64,000 bases of DNA from DSVZ01 sp037439785. Its GTDB lineage: Bacteria > Verrucomicrobiota > Verrucomicrobiia > Limisphaerales > J093. Positions 55,270-63,892 of this stretch are shown here, one piece after another. The notes beneath the pieces were generated by a model. It was given only the letters and a program-made list of their open reading frames with translations. It was not told the origin of the DNA and did not search any database. The translations under genes and the position numbers were made by a program. The stretch's first letter is position 1. Each line of letters begins with the position of its first letter. Where the stretch lies: positions 1 to 64,000 of the forward strand of contig JBBIVJ010000024.1 of assembly GCA_037439785.1 (NCBI GenBank), given 5' to 3'.

Positions 55270-56259
55270 TCAGACCAGTTTGAGCAGCACGCTGGTCAGC
55301 AGCAGCGTGACCAGGGAGATCGGGATCAGGATTTTCCAGGACACATTCAGCAGGCCGTAGAACTGGGTGCGGGGGAAGGTCCAGCGGACCCACATCACCG
55401 TGAAGACCAGCAGGTACAGCTTGAGCAGGAACCACCACACGCCCGAGCCCACCCCCAGCGGACTCTGCCAGCCGCCCAGGAACAGCGCCGTGGCCAGCGC
55501 GCAGCCCACCACGACGTTCGCGTACTCGGCCATGAAGAACACGCCGAAGCCCATGCCGGCGTACTCGGTGAAGGCCCCCGCCACCAGCTCGCTCTCCGCC
55601 TCGGCCATGTCGAACGGCGCGCGGTTGGTCTCGGCCAGCAGGCAGATGAAGAAGATCACGAACGTGACCGGCATCAGCGGGTTGACCCAGAGCTTGCACA
55701 CGTTCCAGTGCCAGAACCCGCCGGCCTGCCGGCGCACGATCTCGTTCAGGTCCATCGTGCCGGTGAGCATCAGCAGCGTGATCACCACCAGCAGCAGAGG
55801 GACCTCGTAGGCCACGTTCTGCGAGACCACCCGCGCCGCCGAGATGATGGCGTACTTGTTGCGCGAGGCCCAGCCGGCCAGCAGCAGGGCCATCACGTGG
55901 ATCGAGCCGAAGGCCACCGCCACCAGCAGGCCCACGGACATCGGCCGCGCCGTCAGATGCGGCCCGAACGGCAGCACCGCCAGCGCCAGCATCGCCGGCA
56001 CCATCACCAGCGTCGGCGCCAGCCGGAACAGCACCGCATCCGCCCCGGGCGGCACGATGACCTGCTTGGTCAGCAGCTTCACCGCGTCGGCGATCGGTTG
56101 CAGCAGACCTTCCGGCCCCACCTCGGTCGGCCCGGGCCGGCGCTGGAATCGGGCCGCGCCCTTGCGCTCGACCCACACCAGGTAGGCCGCGTTCAGCCCC
56201 ACAAAGGCCAGGGTGCCGACCAGGAACAGCAGCAGGCGTTGGGGCTCGGCCAGCGTCAT
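55270..56259 (-). CDS. nuoH: Complex I subunit H
   Basis: 329 residues, eight membrane helices, with VERKGAARFQRRPGPTEVGP, QPIADAVKLLTKQVIVPPGA and the quinone-site loop LAETNRAPFDMAEAESELVA. It connects the peripheral and membrane arms. The ATG at 56259 starts the homology. An upstream frame extension passes through the heptad repeat and is not a real part. Confidence 0.95.
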   Translation of the reverse strand: MTLAEPQRLLLFLVGTLAFVGLNAAYLVWVERKGAARFQRRPGPTEVGPEGLLQPIADAVKLLTKQVIVPPGADAVLFRLAPTLVMVPAMLALAVLPFGPHLTARPMSVGLLVAVAFGSIHVMALLLAGWASRNKYAIISAARVVSQNVAYEVPLLLVVITLLMLTGTMDLNEIVRRQAGGFWHWNVCKLWVNPLMPVTFVIFFICLLAETNRAPFDMAEAESELVAGAFTEYAGMGFGVFFMAEYANVVVGCALATALFLGGWQSPLGVGSGVWWFLLKLYLLVFTVMWVRWTFPRTQFYGLLNVSWKILIPISLVTLLLTSVLLKLV

Positions 56260-56273
56260 GGGCGGAGGAAACG

Positions 56274-56375
56274 GAAATCCGAAGTCCGAAATCCGAGGGC
56301 CAAAGTTCCAACAACGCCCGCCGGGCCGGCCGGGCCTTCGACCTTCGACCTTCGACCTTCGACTTTCGACCTTGG
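56274..56375. repeat. Heptad repeat tract between nuoD and nuoH
   Basis: GAAATCC, GAAGTCC, GAAATCC and GAGGGCC run in tandem at 56274-56301. After a GC-rich spacer, CCTTCGA occurs four times exactly (56335-56362), then CTTTCGA and CCTTGGC. The two tracts are imperfect inverted copies, so the transcript could fold into a long hairpin. It occupies most of the 118-base nuoD-nuoH gap, the widest gap inside the nuo operon. Confidence 0.8.
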
Positions 56376-56377
56376 CT

Positions 56378-57523
56378 TCATCGGTCAATGTCCGGAATCA
56401 CCAGGTCCAGGCTGCCCAGGAAGGCCAGCGCGTCGGCCAGCAACATCCCCCGGCTGGCCTCCTCGAAGAGGCTCAGGTTGGAAAACGACGGCGTCCGCAG
56501 CTTGACCCGGTAGGGCACGTCCTTGCCGTCGCTGACGATCCGCACCATGAACCGTCCGCGCGCGGCTTCGACCGCGAAACAGGTGTCGCCCGGCGGCGGC
56601 TTGAGCACCTTGGGCACCTTGGAGCGAATCGGGCCTTCGGGGATGAGGTCCAACGCCTGCTCGATGATGCGCAGGCTTTGCTCGATCTCCTCCATCCGCA
56701 CGAGGTACCGGGCCATCGAGTCGCCCTCGGGATGGGTGGGGATGCGGAAGTCCAGCTCCGGGTACACCGAGTACGGCTCGGCCCGGCGCACGTCGTAGGC
56801 CACGCCCGCCCCGCGCAACACCGGACCGGTCGCGCCGTAGCGCCGGCCCAGCTCGGCGTCCGCCACGCCGATGCCGACCAGCCGCTTGCGCAGGATGATG
56901 TTGTCGGTGACCAGCTCCCGGTACATCTCCAGCCGCGGGCGCATGTACCGGACGAAGTCGCGCACGCCGTGCAGGAACCCGGCATCCACGTCGTTGTAGA
57001 GCCCGCCGAAGCGGTAGTAGCAGTAGGTCAGCCGCGCGCCGGTGATCCGCTCGAGCAGGTCGAGGATTTTCTCGCGGTCATCGAAGGCGTACAGCAACGG
57101 GGTGAAGCCGCCCAGGTCCAGCAGGAAAGCACCGAACCAGACCAGGTGGCTGGAGATGCGGTTGAGCTCGGAGGTGATCACCCGCACGAACTCCGCCCGG
57201 CGCGGCACCTCGATCTGGGCCGCCCGCTCGACCGCCCCCACGTAGGCATGCGTGTAGTGCATGGCCGAGAGGTAATCAATGCGGCTGGTGTTGGGCAGAA
57301 ACTGCGCCCAGGTCCGGTTCTCGCCCATCTTCTCGTGCATCCGGTGGATGTACCCGCACACCGGCTCGGCCCGCACAACGTACTCCCCGTCCATCGTCAG
57401 CTTCACCCGCAACACCCCGTGCGTGGCCGGGTGCTGCGGGCCGAGGTTCAGCACGAAGGTCTCCTGCCCGGCGGCGGCCGCGGCCAGCGCCTCCTGCGGG
57501 TTCAGGGTGACCAGGTCGTTCAC
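56378..57523 (-). CDS. nuoD: Complex I subunit D
   Basis: 381 residues with LNLGPQHPATHGVLRVKL, the quinone-site GYIHRMHEKM, NRISSHLVWFGAFLLDLGG, VLRGAGVAYDVRRAEPY and the C-terminal GSLDLVIPDIDR. It forms the quinone chamber with NuoB. It is separate from NuoC, not fused. The start overlaps the nuoC stop by 4 bases. Confidence 0.96.
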   Translation of the reverse strand: MNDLVTLNPQEALAAAAAGQETFVLNLGPQHPATHGVLRVKLTMDGEYVVRAEPVCGYIHRMHEKMGENRTWAQFLPNTSRIDYLSAMHYTHAYVGAVERAAQIEVPRRAEFVRVITSELNRISSHLVWFGAFLLDLGGFTPLLYAFDDREKILDLLERITGARLTYCYYRFGGLYNDVDAGFLHGVRDFVRYMRPRLEMYRELVTDNIILRKRLVGIGVADAELGRRYGATGPVLRGAGVAYDVRRAEPYSVYPELDFRIPTHPEGDSMARYLVRMEEIEQSLRIIEQALDLIPEGPIRSKVPKVLKPPPGDTCFAVEAARGRFMVRIVSDGKDVPYRVKLRTPSFSNLSLFEEASRGMLLADALAFLGSLDLVIPDIDR

Positions 57524-58017
57524 AGGGCAAAATCCTTCCGCAGCGGGTGGTAATCCGCGTCCTCGGGCAGCAGCAACGGGGTCAGGTTCGGATGCCCGGT
57601 GAAGCGGATGCCGAAAAACTCGTGCGTCTCCCGCTCGTGCCAGTTCGCGCCGGGGAAAACCCCGCTCAAGGTGGGCAGTTCCGGCTGCGCGCGGGGCACC
57701 GGCGTCCGCACCACCGCCCGCCAGTACTCGAGCGGATGGAAAAAGTCGTACACCACCTCCATCTCACCCCGGCCCAGCCAGTCCACGCCGGTGATCGTGT
57801 CCAACGCATACCCCCGCGCCGCGAACCACTGCCCGGCCGACGCCACCCGCTCCGGCGGCACCGTGGCCTCCCAATGCACCCCCCGCCGCGCGAACTCGAC
57901 CACCTGGACCTGGAACCCCGCCGCGGCCGCCGCGGCCCCGGCGCCCGTTTCCGCGGCCAGAGCCGCCGCAAACGCGGCGGCCTGGACTTCAGCGCTCTGG
58001 GCTGCGGCAGGGCTCAT
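57520..58017 (-). CDS. nuoC: Complex I subunit C
   Basis: 165 residues: an Ala-rich N-terminus of about 30 residues, then LDTITGVDWLGRGEMEVVYD, PTLSGVFPGANWHERETHEF and FGIRFTGHPNLTPLLLPED. Peripheral-arm subunit. The ATG at 58017 overlaps the nuoB stop; longer upstream frames are unconserved. Confidence 0.93.
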   Translation of the reverse strand: MSPAAAQSAEVQAAAFAAALAAETGAGAAAAAAGFQVQVVEFARRGVHWEATVPPERVASAGQWFAARGYALDTITGVDWLGRGEMEVVYDFFHPLEYWRAVVRTPVPRAQPELPTLSGVFPGANWHERETHEFFGIRFTGHPNLTPLLLPEDADYHPLRKDFAL

Positions 58018-58532
58018 GTCTCCGGATTCACCCGCGGCCAGCGCCGCTTGCCGGTGATTTTTTCCTCCAGGGCCAGGATGCCTTCGATGAGGGCCTCGGG
58101 CCGCGGCGGGCAACCGGGCACGTACACGTCCACCGGGAAGAGCTTGTCCACCCCCTCGACCACCGCGTACTGACCGGGGAAGACAAACGGGCCGCCGCTG
58201 ATGGCGCAATTGCCCAGGGCGATCACCCACTTGGGCTCGAGCATCTGGTCGTAAAGCGTCTTCACTGCCGGGGCCATCTTCTTGTTGATGGTCCCGGCCA
58301 CGATCATCACGTCCGCCTGACGCGGCGAGGGGCGGAAGACCTCGGCCCCGAAACGGGAGAGGTCAAAGCGCGACGCCCCGGCGGCCATCATCTCGATGGC
58401 GCAGCAGGCCAGGCCGAAGGTCAGCGGCCAGAGCGAATTGGCGCGGCCCAGGGCGAGCAGCTCGTCCAGCTTGGCAAACCGCAGCAGCGGCGCGCACTCC
58501 TTCAGCTCGGGGGCGGGTTCGGGCGTTTCCAT
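58014..58532 (-). CDS. nuoB: Complex I subunit B (N2 cluster)
   Basis: 172 residues with the four cluster ligands: GLACCAIEMM (two Cys), GNCAISGG and VPGCPPRPEAL. RFGAEVFRPSPRQADVMIVA is also typical. It holds the N2 [4Fe-4S] cluster that reduces quinone. The start lies 31 bases inside the end of nuoA. Confidence 0.96.
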   Translation of the reverse strand: METPEPAPELKECAPLLRFAKLDELLALGRANSLWPLTFGLACCAIEMMAAGASRFDLSRFGAEVFRPSPRQADVMIVAGTINKKMAPAVKTLYDQMLEPKWVIALGNCAISGGPFVFPGQYAVVEGVDKLFPVDVYVPGCPPRPEALIEGILALEEKITGKRRWPRVNPET

Positions 58533-58903
58533 TCAAACACTCCTTTCCGCCAGGCGTACACGACCACCAGGGCCAGGATGCCCACAAACAGCCCCAGCTC
58601 GACCAGGTCGCGCCAGGCAAAAACCCGGTCGTACACCACCGCCACCGGCAGCAGGTACAAGACATCCACCGCAAAGGCCACGAACACCAGCGCGTAGCGG
58701 TAGTACACAGCGCTGTACCGAATCCAGGCGTCGCCGATCGGCTCCATGCCGCACTCGACAAACTGCCCGGTCTTCCGGGCGGTCTGCCGCGTCCGGCGCG
58801 GCGCCAGCAGGTGCACCAGCACAAACGGCCCCACCACAAAGGCCAACCCCCCTGCGGCGTAGGCCGCCAGGTAAACCAGGTTCAACGTGTCGGCTTCGCT
58901 CAT
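58502..58903 (-). CDS. nuoA: Complex I subunit A
   Basis: 133 residues with three membrane helices and the motifs FVECGMEPIGDAWIRYSAVY, YRYALVFVAFAVDVLYLLPV and VFEWK. The ATG at 58903 overlaps the stop of the Rrf2-type gene (ATGA), so the regulator heads the operon. Confidence 0.94.
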   Translation of the reverse strand: MSEADTLNLVYLAAYAAGGLAFVVGPFVLVHLLAPRRTRQTARKTGQFVECGMEPIGDAWIRYSAVYYRYALVFVAFAVDVLYLLPVAVVYDRVFAWRDLVELGLFVGILALVVVYAWRKGVFEWKRPNPPPS

Positions 58904-59430
58904 GACGCTCTCCCCGCCCGGGCGCCCCGCCGGCGCTGCGCCGCCGGACGCCCATTCTTCAGCCCCCGCCCCCGGCGTGCCGGCTGCGCCGCCGGGGCGG
59001 CATGCGGCCCGCACTCTGGTTTGTGGGGATAGACCGCGATGATGGCCGCCAGGCTGGTGGTGGCCAGCTTGTCGCGGATGCGTGCACAAGTTTCCCGCCA
59101 AAACTCGTGGGTCGGACACTCCTGCTGGTTCTGGCACTCCTCCAGCCCCAGCAGGCAACGCCCCAGCCAGTTCGGCCCCTCGACCGCCTCGACCACGTCC
59201 AGTAGCGAAATGGCCCCGGCCGGCCGGGCCAGGGTGATGCCGCCGCGGTGCCCGCGCCGGGCCGCCACCAGGCCGCGCCGGGCCAGCCGGTGAATGATCT
59301 TGGCCAGGTAGGCGCGGGGGATGCCGGTGCAGCGGGCCACCTCGGCCACCAGGCGGGGCGGCTGCTGACAGGCGGGCAGGCAGATCAGGGCGCGAATGGC
59401 GTAGCCGGTGGTTTGCGAGAGGCTCAACAT
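58900..59430 (-). CDS. Rrf2-family regulator heading the nuo operon
   Basis: 176 residues: a winged helix (SQTTGYAIRALICL, IPRAYLAKIIHRLARRGLV, RGHRGGITLARP) and a cysteine loop with C92, C99 and C105 in CLLGLEECQNQQEC, fitting an Fe-S-binding Rrf2 protein of the IscR/NsrR kind. The last 40 residues are basic and Pro/Ala-rich. It is coupled to nuoA by a 4-base overlap and probably tunes complex I expression to redox, NO or Fe-S status. The signal is not known. Confidence 0.88.
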   Translation of the reverse strand: MLSLSQTTGYAIRALICLPACQQPPRLVAEVARCTGIPRAYLAKIIHRLARRGLVAARRGHRGGITLARPAGAISLLDVVEAVEGPNWLGRCLLGLEECQNQQECPTHEFWRETCARIRDKLATTSLAAIIAVYPHKPECGPHAAPAAQPARRGRGLKNGRPAAQRRRGARAGRAS

Positions 59431-59464
59431 GGCATGTGTCCGGCGAGCCGGCGTGCCTGTGGTG

Positions 59465-59522
59465 CCGCCAAATGACCTTTTTGTCAACAAATCAAATGAC
59501 CTTGACCTCGCTTGACCGCGCC
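59465..59522 (-). promoter_or_regulatory. Repeat-rich operator/promoter region of the Rrf2-nuo operon
   Basis: The 11-base sequence CAAATGACCTT occurs at 59469-59479 and again at 59493-59503. Between them the minus strand reads TTTGT-TG-ACAAA, an inverted repeat that includes a consensus TTGACA. Two further GGTCAAG copies (minus strand) lie just upstream. No good -10 was found. This is the natural place for Rrf2 binding, about 40-90 bases before the ATG. Confidence 0.5.
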
Positions 59523-59689
59523 CGGACCATGGCCCGTGTCGGCCCGGCCGGGCGGCAAAAGACAGCCGCACGCCACGACGTCACCGCGCGGTAGGGTCCC
59601 CCCGCCCGGGCGACAGCTCTGGGAGCGCCTGCCCGTGCGGTGCACGCAGACAGGTGTCAGTCCCCGGGTGCTTTGCGAGGGCGCACCCC

Positions 59690-59717
59690 ACTTCGGACTT
59701 CGGCCTTCGACCTTCGG
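59690..59717. repeat. Heptad repeat tract
   Basis: ACTTCGG, ACTTCGG, CCTTCGA and CCTTCGG in tandem, the same 7-base unit family as at 56335-56369. It lies in the roughly 430-base gap between the Rrf2 gene and the terminator of the large secreted protein; nothing else was recognised in that gap apart from the operator region. Confidence 0.7.
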
Positions 59718-59805
59718 ACCTTGCCTGACCGCCAGGAGGTTCACCGCGTGACCGCGGCGGCTTGCGGCATTCGGCACCCGGCGCCGCGTGGGGCGAGGCC
59801 GGGGC

Positions 59806-59836
59806 AAAAAGAAAGGCCGGGCGCGGGCCCGGCCTT
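59806..59836 (-). terminator. Intrinsic terminator of the large secreted protein gene
   Basis: On the minus strand a perfect 10-base stem, AAGGCCGGGC/GCCCGGCCTT (59827-59836 with 59813-59822), and a 4-base loop are followed by TCTTTTT. It begins 24 bases after the stop codon at 59861. Confidence 0.9.
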
Positions 59837-59860
59837 CCGTGTTGGAGAGGTGGCGTCGGT

Positions 59861-62800
59861 TTAGCGGCGGACGCGGAAGAAGGCGTGGCCTTCACCCACC
59901 GGCAGGGTGGCCGGGCTGGTGGCCCCGGTCACGGGAGTCCAGGTCTGGAGGTCGGTGGAGCTTTCCAGCGTTCCGCCCGCCGGCTGCCAGGAGATGGTGA
60001 TGTTGGCGCCCTGGCGCTGGATGGCCAGCGTGGGCCGTTCCACCGGCGGGGGCGGGGCGATCATGTACTGCACCGCATTGAGGAACAGCCGGGCACCGTC
60101 CTCGCTGAGATCGTAGATGCCCGCGCCGTGGCTGGTAAGGCCGGAGGCTTCGCGGCTGCCGCATAGGAAGACCAGGCGGCGGCCGCCGAAGACGTCATCG
60201 CGGCCGTTGGCGGCGACGGCCCCGGCGGGCCATTCGCCGATGATCATGCCGCCGAAGGCGGGGTCGCCTTCGGTGCCGACGACGGCCAGGACGGTGCCGC
60301 CCTCGGCAATGGGGTTGGTGTTGACCGAGATGCCGCGCTGGACGGTGTTGTTGAAGGTCACCAGGCTGGCATAGGTGTTCACCATGACGTTGTTCGCATC
60401 CAGGGCCACGCCCTGGAAGATGGGGTGGGCCGGGTCGTTGACCTTGAGCCGGATGGGGCCGGCGGTGTCGGGGATGGTGCTGCCGGTGGTGAAGCCCAGG
60501 CGGTTGTTCCGCAGGACGTAGCCGCCCATGACGATGGTGGGGGCGGTCAGGCCGTTCCAGGCCAGGGTCTCGGGCGGGTCCTGGTAGTCGCCGCTGCCCA
60601 CGGAGCGGCTGATGATGACCAGGTCGAAGGTGTTGAGCAGCGCGGCGTCCGGCGTGCCGGTGGTGAGGATGCGGGTAACGGCGTAGTTGTTGGCGGTGAG
60701 CAGCGCCGTGTAGCCGACGTCCGGCGCCTGGGTGAAGCCGGCGTTGGCGGCGTCGGTGGACGGGGTGTTGTCGGCCGGGTGGAAGCTCACCCACGCGATC
60801 TTCGGCCCCAGGTCGGGGGCGTTCACGGTGAAGAAGGTCCAACGGACGGTGATGCCGTTGTAGCCCAGCGCGACCTGGACGGGCGCGTTGTTGGGGTACC
60901 TGGTGGCGGGGGTGTAACGGACGGTGGTGGTGGTGCCGGCCACGGTCTTTTCCGGGGTCACGGCGGTGCCGTCCACGCTGAGGGTCACCTCGCCGGTGTA
61001 GTTTTCGATGACCGCCTCGATGGGGGCATCGCGCAGCACGCCGGCGGCGTTGCGGGCGGGCGAGACCGAGCGGAGCAACGGGCGGGCCGGGCCGGTGTAC
61101 TGGCGGTACACCTTGAGGTGGAGCGGCCGGTTGCGGTCGTTGAGCAGAGTCGAGGAGTTGCCCTCCATTTCGAGGTGATGCAGTTCAAGGCTGGTGCCGC
61201 CGGAGCCCTCGAACCAGAGCAGGCGGATGGGGTAGATGCCGTCCTGCTCGATGAGGAAGTCGCAGGCCGACTGCGGGAGGCTGGCGTTGGCGCCGCGGCC
61301 GCCGTCGAACTGGCCGAGCACCGGCGCGGCCAGGTCCTGCGGGGTGAGGCCGCCCAGGAGCTGGAAGCCGTCGTCACTGTTCACGCCGAAGCGGTAGATG
61401 CCGGCCTTGAGTTCGACGAAGCCGATGGCCTCGGCGACGATCCAGTCCTGGGCCGCAGTGTTGCCGGCGAAGATGCCGGGGATCTCGAGGTCGGTGAAGT
61501 TGGGGTTGACCAGGTTCGGGTCGTTGCCGGCGGTGAAGGCGCCGGCGTTGGCGGGGGCCTGCTGGTTCCAGTTGATGATTTCGACCTCGTGACGGCCGTC
61601 GGGCAAGGTGCCGGCGAAGGCACCGTTGGCATAGGGCTGGCCGGTGGCGGGGTCGAGATAGCCGCGGGCAAGCTGGGTTTCGGCCGCGGCGATGGAGTTG
61701 ACGTTGCCCGGCCGCGGCACGACGGCGCCGGTGCCGTCAATCATTTGGTACACGTCCACGGTGAAGCCGGAGGTGCTGCGGTTGACCTGGGCGGCCGGGA
61801 TGGCCATGCCGGCCTGGAGGACGGGCAGGTTGTCGTAGTTCAGCACGGTGAACTGCCAGCGGTGGGAGAACTGGCCGGCCGGGCTGCCGGTGTCGGTGTA
61901 CTGGACTTCCGCCTGGAGGGTCTGGCCGGAAGGCAGGAGGCCGGGCTGGTACTTGACGGTGGTGACGCTGCCGGACCTGGTGACGTTGGCGGCCACTTCC
62001 TGGCCGTTGACGAGCAATTTGACCGAGCCGGCGGCCACGGCGGTGTCGCGGTCGGTGATCTGCGCCTGAATGGCCAGGCCGGGCCAGACGTTGGAAGTCC
62101 CCGGCAGAGGCGAGACCGAAATGCGCGGCGTCAGCGGCACCTGCAACCGACTGTAGGCCTTGACGGCTTTGGGGTTGTCCCGGTCGTTGACCAGAATCTT
62201 GGTCTGCGTCTCGCCCGAGAGGTCCAGCGAGAAGAATTCGAGGTTGGCGCTGCCGCCCCCTTCGTACCAGACCAGGCGCACGGGGTAGATGCCGTCCTGC
62301 TCGACGTTCACGTAGAACAGGGTGTCGGCCGAGCCGCGGCCGCCGTTGAAGATGCCCAGCAGTTTCGCCTCCGGGCTGTGGGGGTCGCGGCCGGCGGTGA
62401 GGTGGAAGCCGTCATCGCTGTTGACACCGAAGCGGTTCAGGCCGGCCTTGAGTTCGAGGTAGCCCACGATTTCGGCGGCGATGTTGTCAATGTTGTCCGG
62501 GCTCAGGGGGTCGGTGCCGGGGATGCCCGGGACGGGCTCATCGGGGAACGGCGGGGTGGAGGTGGCGGTGAAGTTGCCGGCCTGGGCCTGGGTGCCGTTG
62601 GGGCGGGCTTCCTGGTTCCAGTTGATCCGGGTTGCCGGATGGGTCCCGCCGGGGCCGGTGCCGGGCTGGGCGTAGTTGGGCAGCGGGTTGCCGGTCTGCG
62701 GGTCAATCAGCCGGCCGGCCAACTGATTTTCCGCCCGCGTGGCGCTGTTGATCAGGTCCAGCGTCGGCCACAAGGCGGCGTCGGGTCCCTGCGCCATGCG

Positions 62801-63892
62801 GACCAGGAAACCGGAGCTGGTCAGGTCCACGGCGTCCGCCGGAATGGCGTCGGCCGGTGTGAGGGTCTGGAAGGTTTCGGCGGTGAAGTTGAGGGTCTCG
62901 CTGATCTCGGTGGCGGGGGTGCCGTCATCGGTGAAGCGCAGCACGGCGGTGTGGGTGGAGCCGGAGGGGAAGAAGGGGACGGCGGTGTACTTGACGGTGG
63001 TCACGTCGCCGGATTTGGAGATGTTGACCGTGGCGGGGGCGCCGTCGAGCGTCACGGCGATGGTGTCGGCCTTCACCTTGGTTTGCGAGCCGTCCAGGAT
63101 CAAGAACGTGAAGCCCAGCAGGTCGCCGCGGGCGGCGGTGACGATGGGTTTTTCGGGGTAGGGCACGACCACCACGCCGTACATGTTCTGGCCGTTGTTG
63201 TCCGCCTGGCCCAGGGTGAACGTGCCGGCCTCGAAGACCTTCACGTAGATGCTCGACCACTGGTTGACGCCCTGGCCGGGGCCGGCGCCGTCGGCGCTTT
63301 CGTCCACGCCGATGTGGTCCGGCCAGTCGGGGTTGCCGTGACGGTTCTGGCCGGTCTTGACCGGCTGCCAACCCTGCTCGACCACCCAGGCCATGTCCGG
63401 CAGGCCATCGCCAGTGCGGTCCAGGGCCCAATCCGGGAAGTTGGGCGGGTTGGCGTTGCTGGCGTCCCCCAGCCGGTCGTCAATGAGCAGGTACACGAAG
63501 GACTTTTTGTTGATGGTGACGTCAAGCTGGTAGCCGACGTTGTCGCGGTTGTCGTTGCCGGACATGATGTATTCGCCGCCCAGGAGGTACCTGGGGATCA
63601 GCACGGTGGGGGTGGCGCCGGTCCATTGGTGGTTGCGGTCCACGTAGGCCGGGACTTCCTCGCCCAGCACCGGCACGGTGTAGGGCGTGCCCACGTCGCC
63701 CAGAGTGGGTTCGTTGGCCACGGTGCGGTCCCACGTGACGCCGGTCCATTTGGCGGTGATGGTGTCGGTGGCTTCGTTGTCGCCGCCGGTCTCGACCACG
63801 TCGGTGATGACTGGCAGGGCCAGCAGACCCACTGGCAGGGCCAGGGTGGCCGCGGTGAGGGCGGCCAGGGTCCGGAATCGTGCAGGGTTCAT
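59861..63892 (-). CDS. Large secreted protein with two PA14-like repeats and a ThuA-like domain
   Basis: 1343 residues with a signal peptide (RFRTLAALTAATLALPVGLLAL). Two similar halves follow, each with an Ig-like stretch and a PA14-like segment. Repeat 1 has ELKAGLNRFGVNSDDGFHL and EQDGIYPVRLVWYEGGGSA; repeat 2 has ELKAGIYRFGVNSDDGFQL and EQDGIYPIRLLWFEGSGGT. From about residue 1000 there is a flavodoxin/ThuA-like region (GPKIAWVSFHPADNTPSTDA, FDLVIISRSVGSGDYQ). The C-terminal 60 residues (ISWQPAGGTLESSTDLQTW, FFRVRR) are a domain common at the ends of large Verrucomicrobiota exoproteins, perhaps for surface sorting. PA14 units usually bind glycans. The ATG at 63892 is chosen because the signal peptide starts there. 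Confidence 0.85.
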   Translation of the reverse strand: MNPARFRTLAALTAATLALPVGLLALPVITDVVETGGDNEATDTITAKWTGVTWDRTVANEPTLGDVGTPYTVPVLGEEVPAYVDRNHQWTGATPTVLIPRYLLGGEYIMSGNDNRDNVGYQLDVTINKKSFVYLLIDDRLGDASNANPPNFPDWALDRTGDGLPDMAWVVEQGWQPVKTGQNRHGNPDWPDHIGVDESADGAGPGQGVNQWSSIYVKVFEAGTFTLGQADNNGQNMYGVVVVPYPEKPIVTAARGDLLGFTFLILDGSQTKVKADTIAVTLDGAPATVNISKSGDVTTVKYTAVPFFPSGSTHTAVLRFTDDGTPATEISETLNFTAETFQTLTPADAIPADAVDLTSSGFLVRMAQGPDAALWPTLDLINSATRAENQLAGRLIDPQTGNPLPNYAQPGTGPGGTHPATRINWNQEARPNGTQAQAGNFTATSTPPFPDEPVPGIPGTDPLSPDNIDNIAAEIVGYLELKAGLNRFGVNSDDGFHLTAGRDPHSPEAKLLGIFNGGRGSADTLFYVNVEQDGIYPVRLVWYEGGGSANLEFFSLDLSGETQTKILVNDRDNPKAVKAYSRLQVPLTPRISVSPLPGTSNVWPGLAIQAQITDRDTAVAAGSVKLLVNGQEVAANVTRSGSVTTVKYQPGLLPSGQTLQAEVQYTDTGSPAGQFSHRWQFTVLNYDNLPVLQAGMAIPAAQVNRSTSGFTVDVYQMIDGTGAVVPRPGNVNSIAAAETQLARGYLDPATGQPYANGAFAGTLPDGRHEVEIINWNQQAPANAGAFTAGNDPNLVNPNFTDLEIPGIFAGNTAAQDWIVAEAIGFVELKAGIYRFGVNSDDGFQLLGGLTPQDLAAPVLGQFDGGRGANASLPQSACDFLIEQDGIYPIRLLWFEGSGGTSLELHHLEMEGNSSTLLNDRNRPLHLKVYRQYTGPARPLLRSVSPARNAAGVLRDAPIEAVIENYTGEVTLSVDGTAVTPEKTVAGTTTTVRYTPATRYPNNAPVQVALGYNGITVRWTFFTVNAPDLGPKIAWVSFHPADNTPSTDAANAGFTQAPDVGYTALLTANNYAVTRILTTGTPDAALLNTFDLVIISRSVGSGDYQDPPETLAWNGLTAPTIVMGGYVLRNNRLGFTTGSTIPDTAGPIRLKVNDPAHPIFQGVALDANNVMVNTYASLVTFNNTVQRGISVNTNPIAEGGTVLAVVGTEGDPAFGGMIIGEWPAGAVAANGRDDVFGGRRLVFLCGSREASGLTSHGAGIYDLSEDGARLFLNAVQYMIAPPPPVERPTLAIQRQGANITISWQPAGGTLESSTDLQTWTPVTGATSPATLPVGEGHAFFRVRR

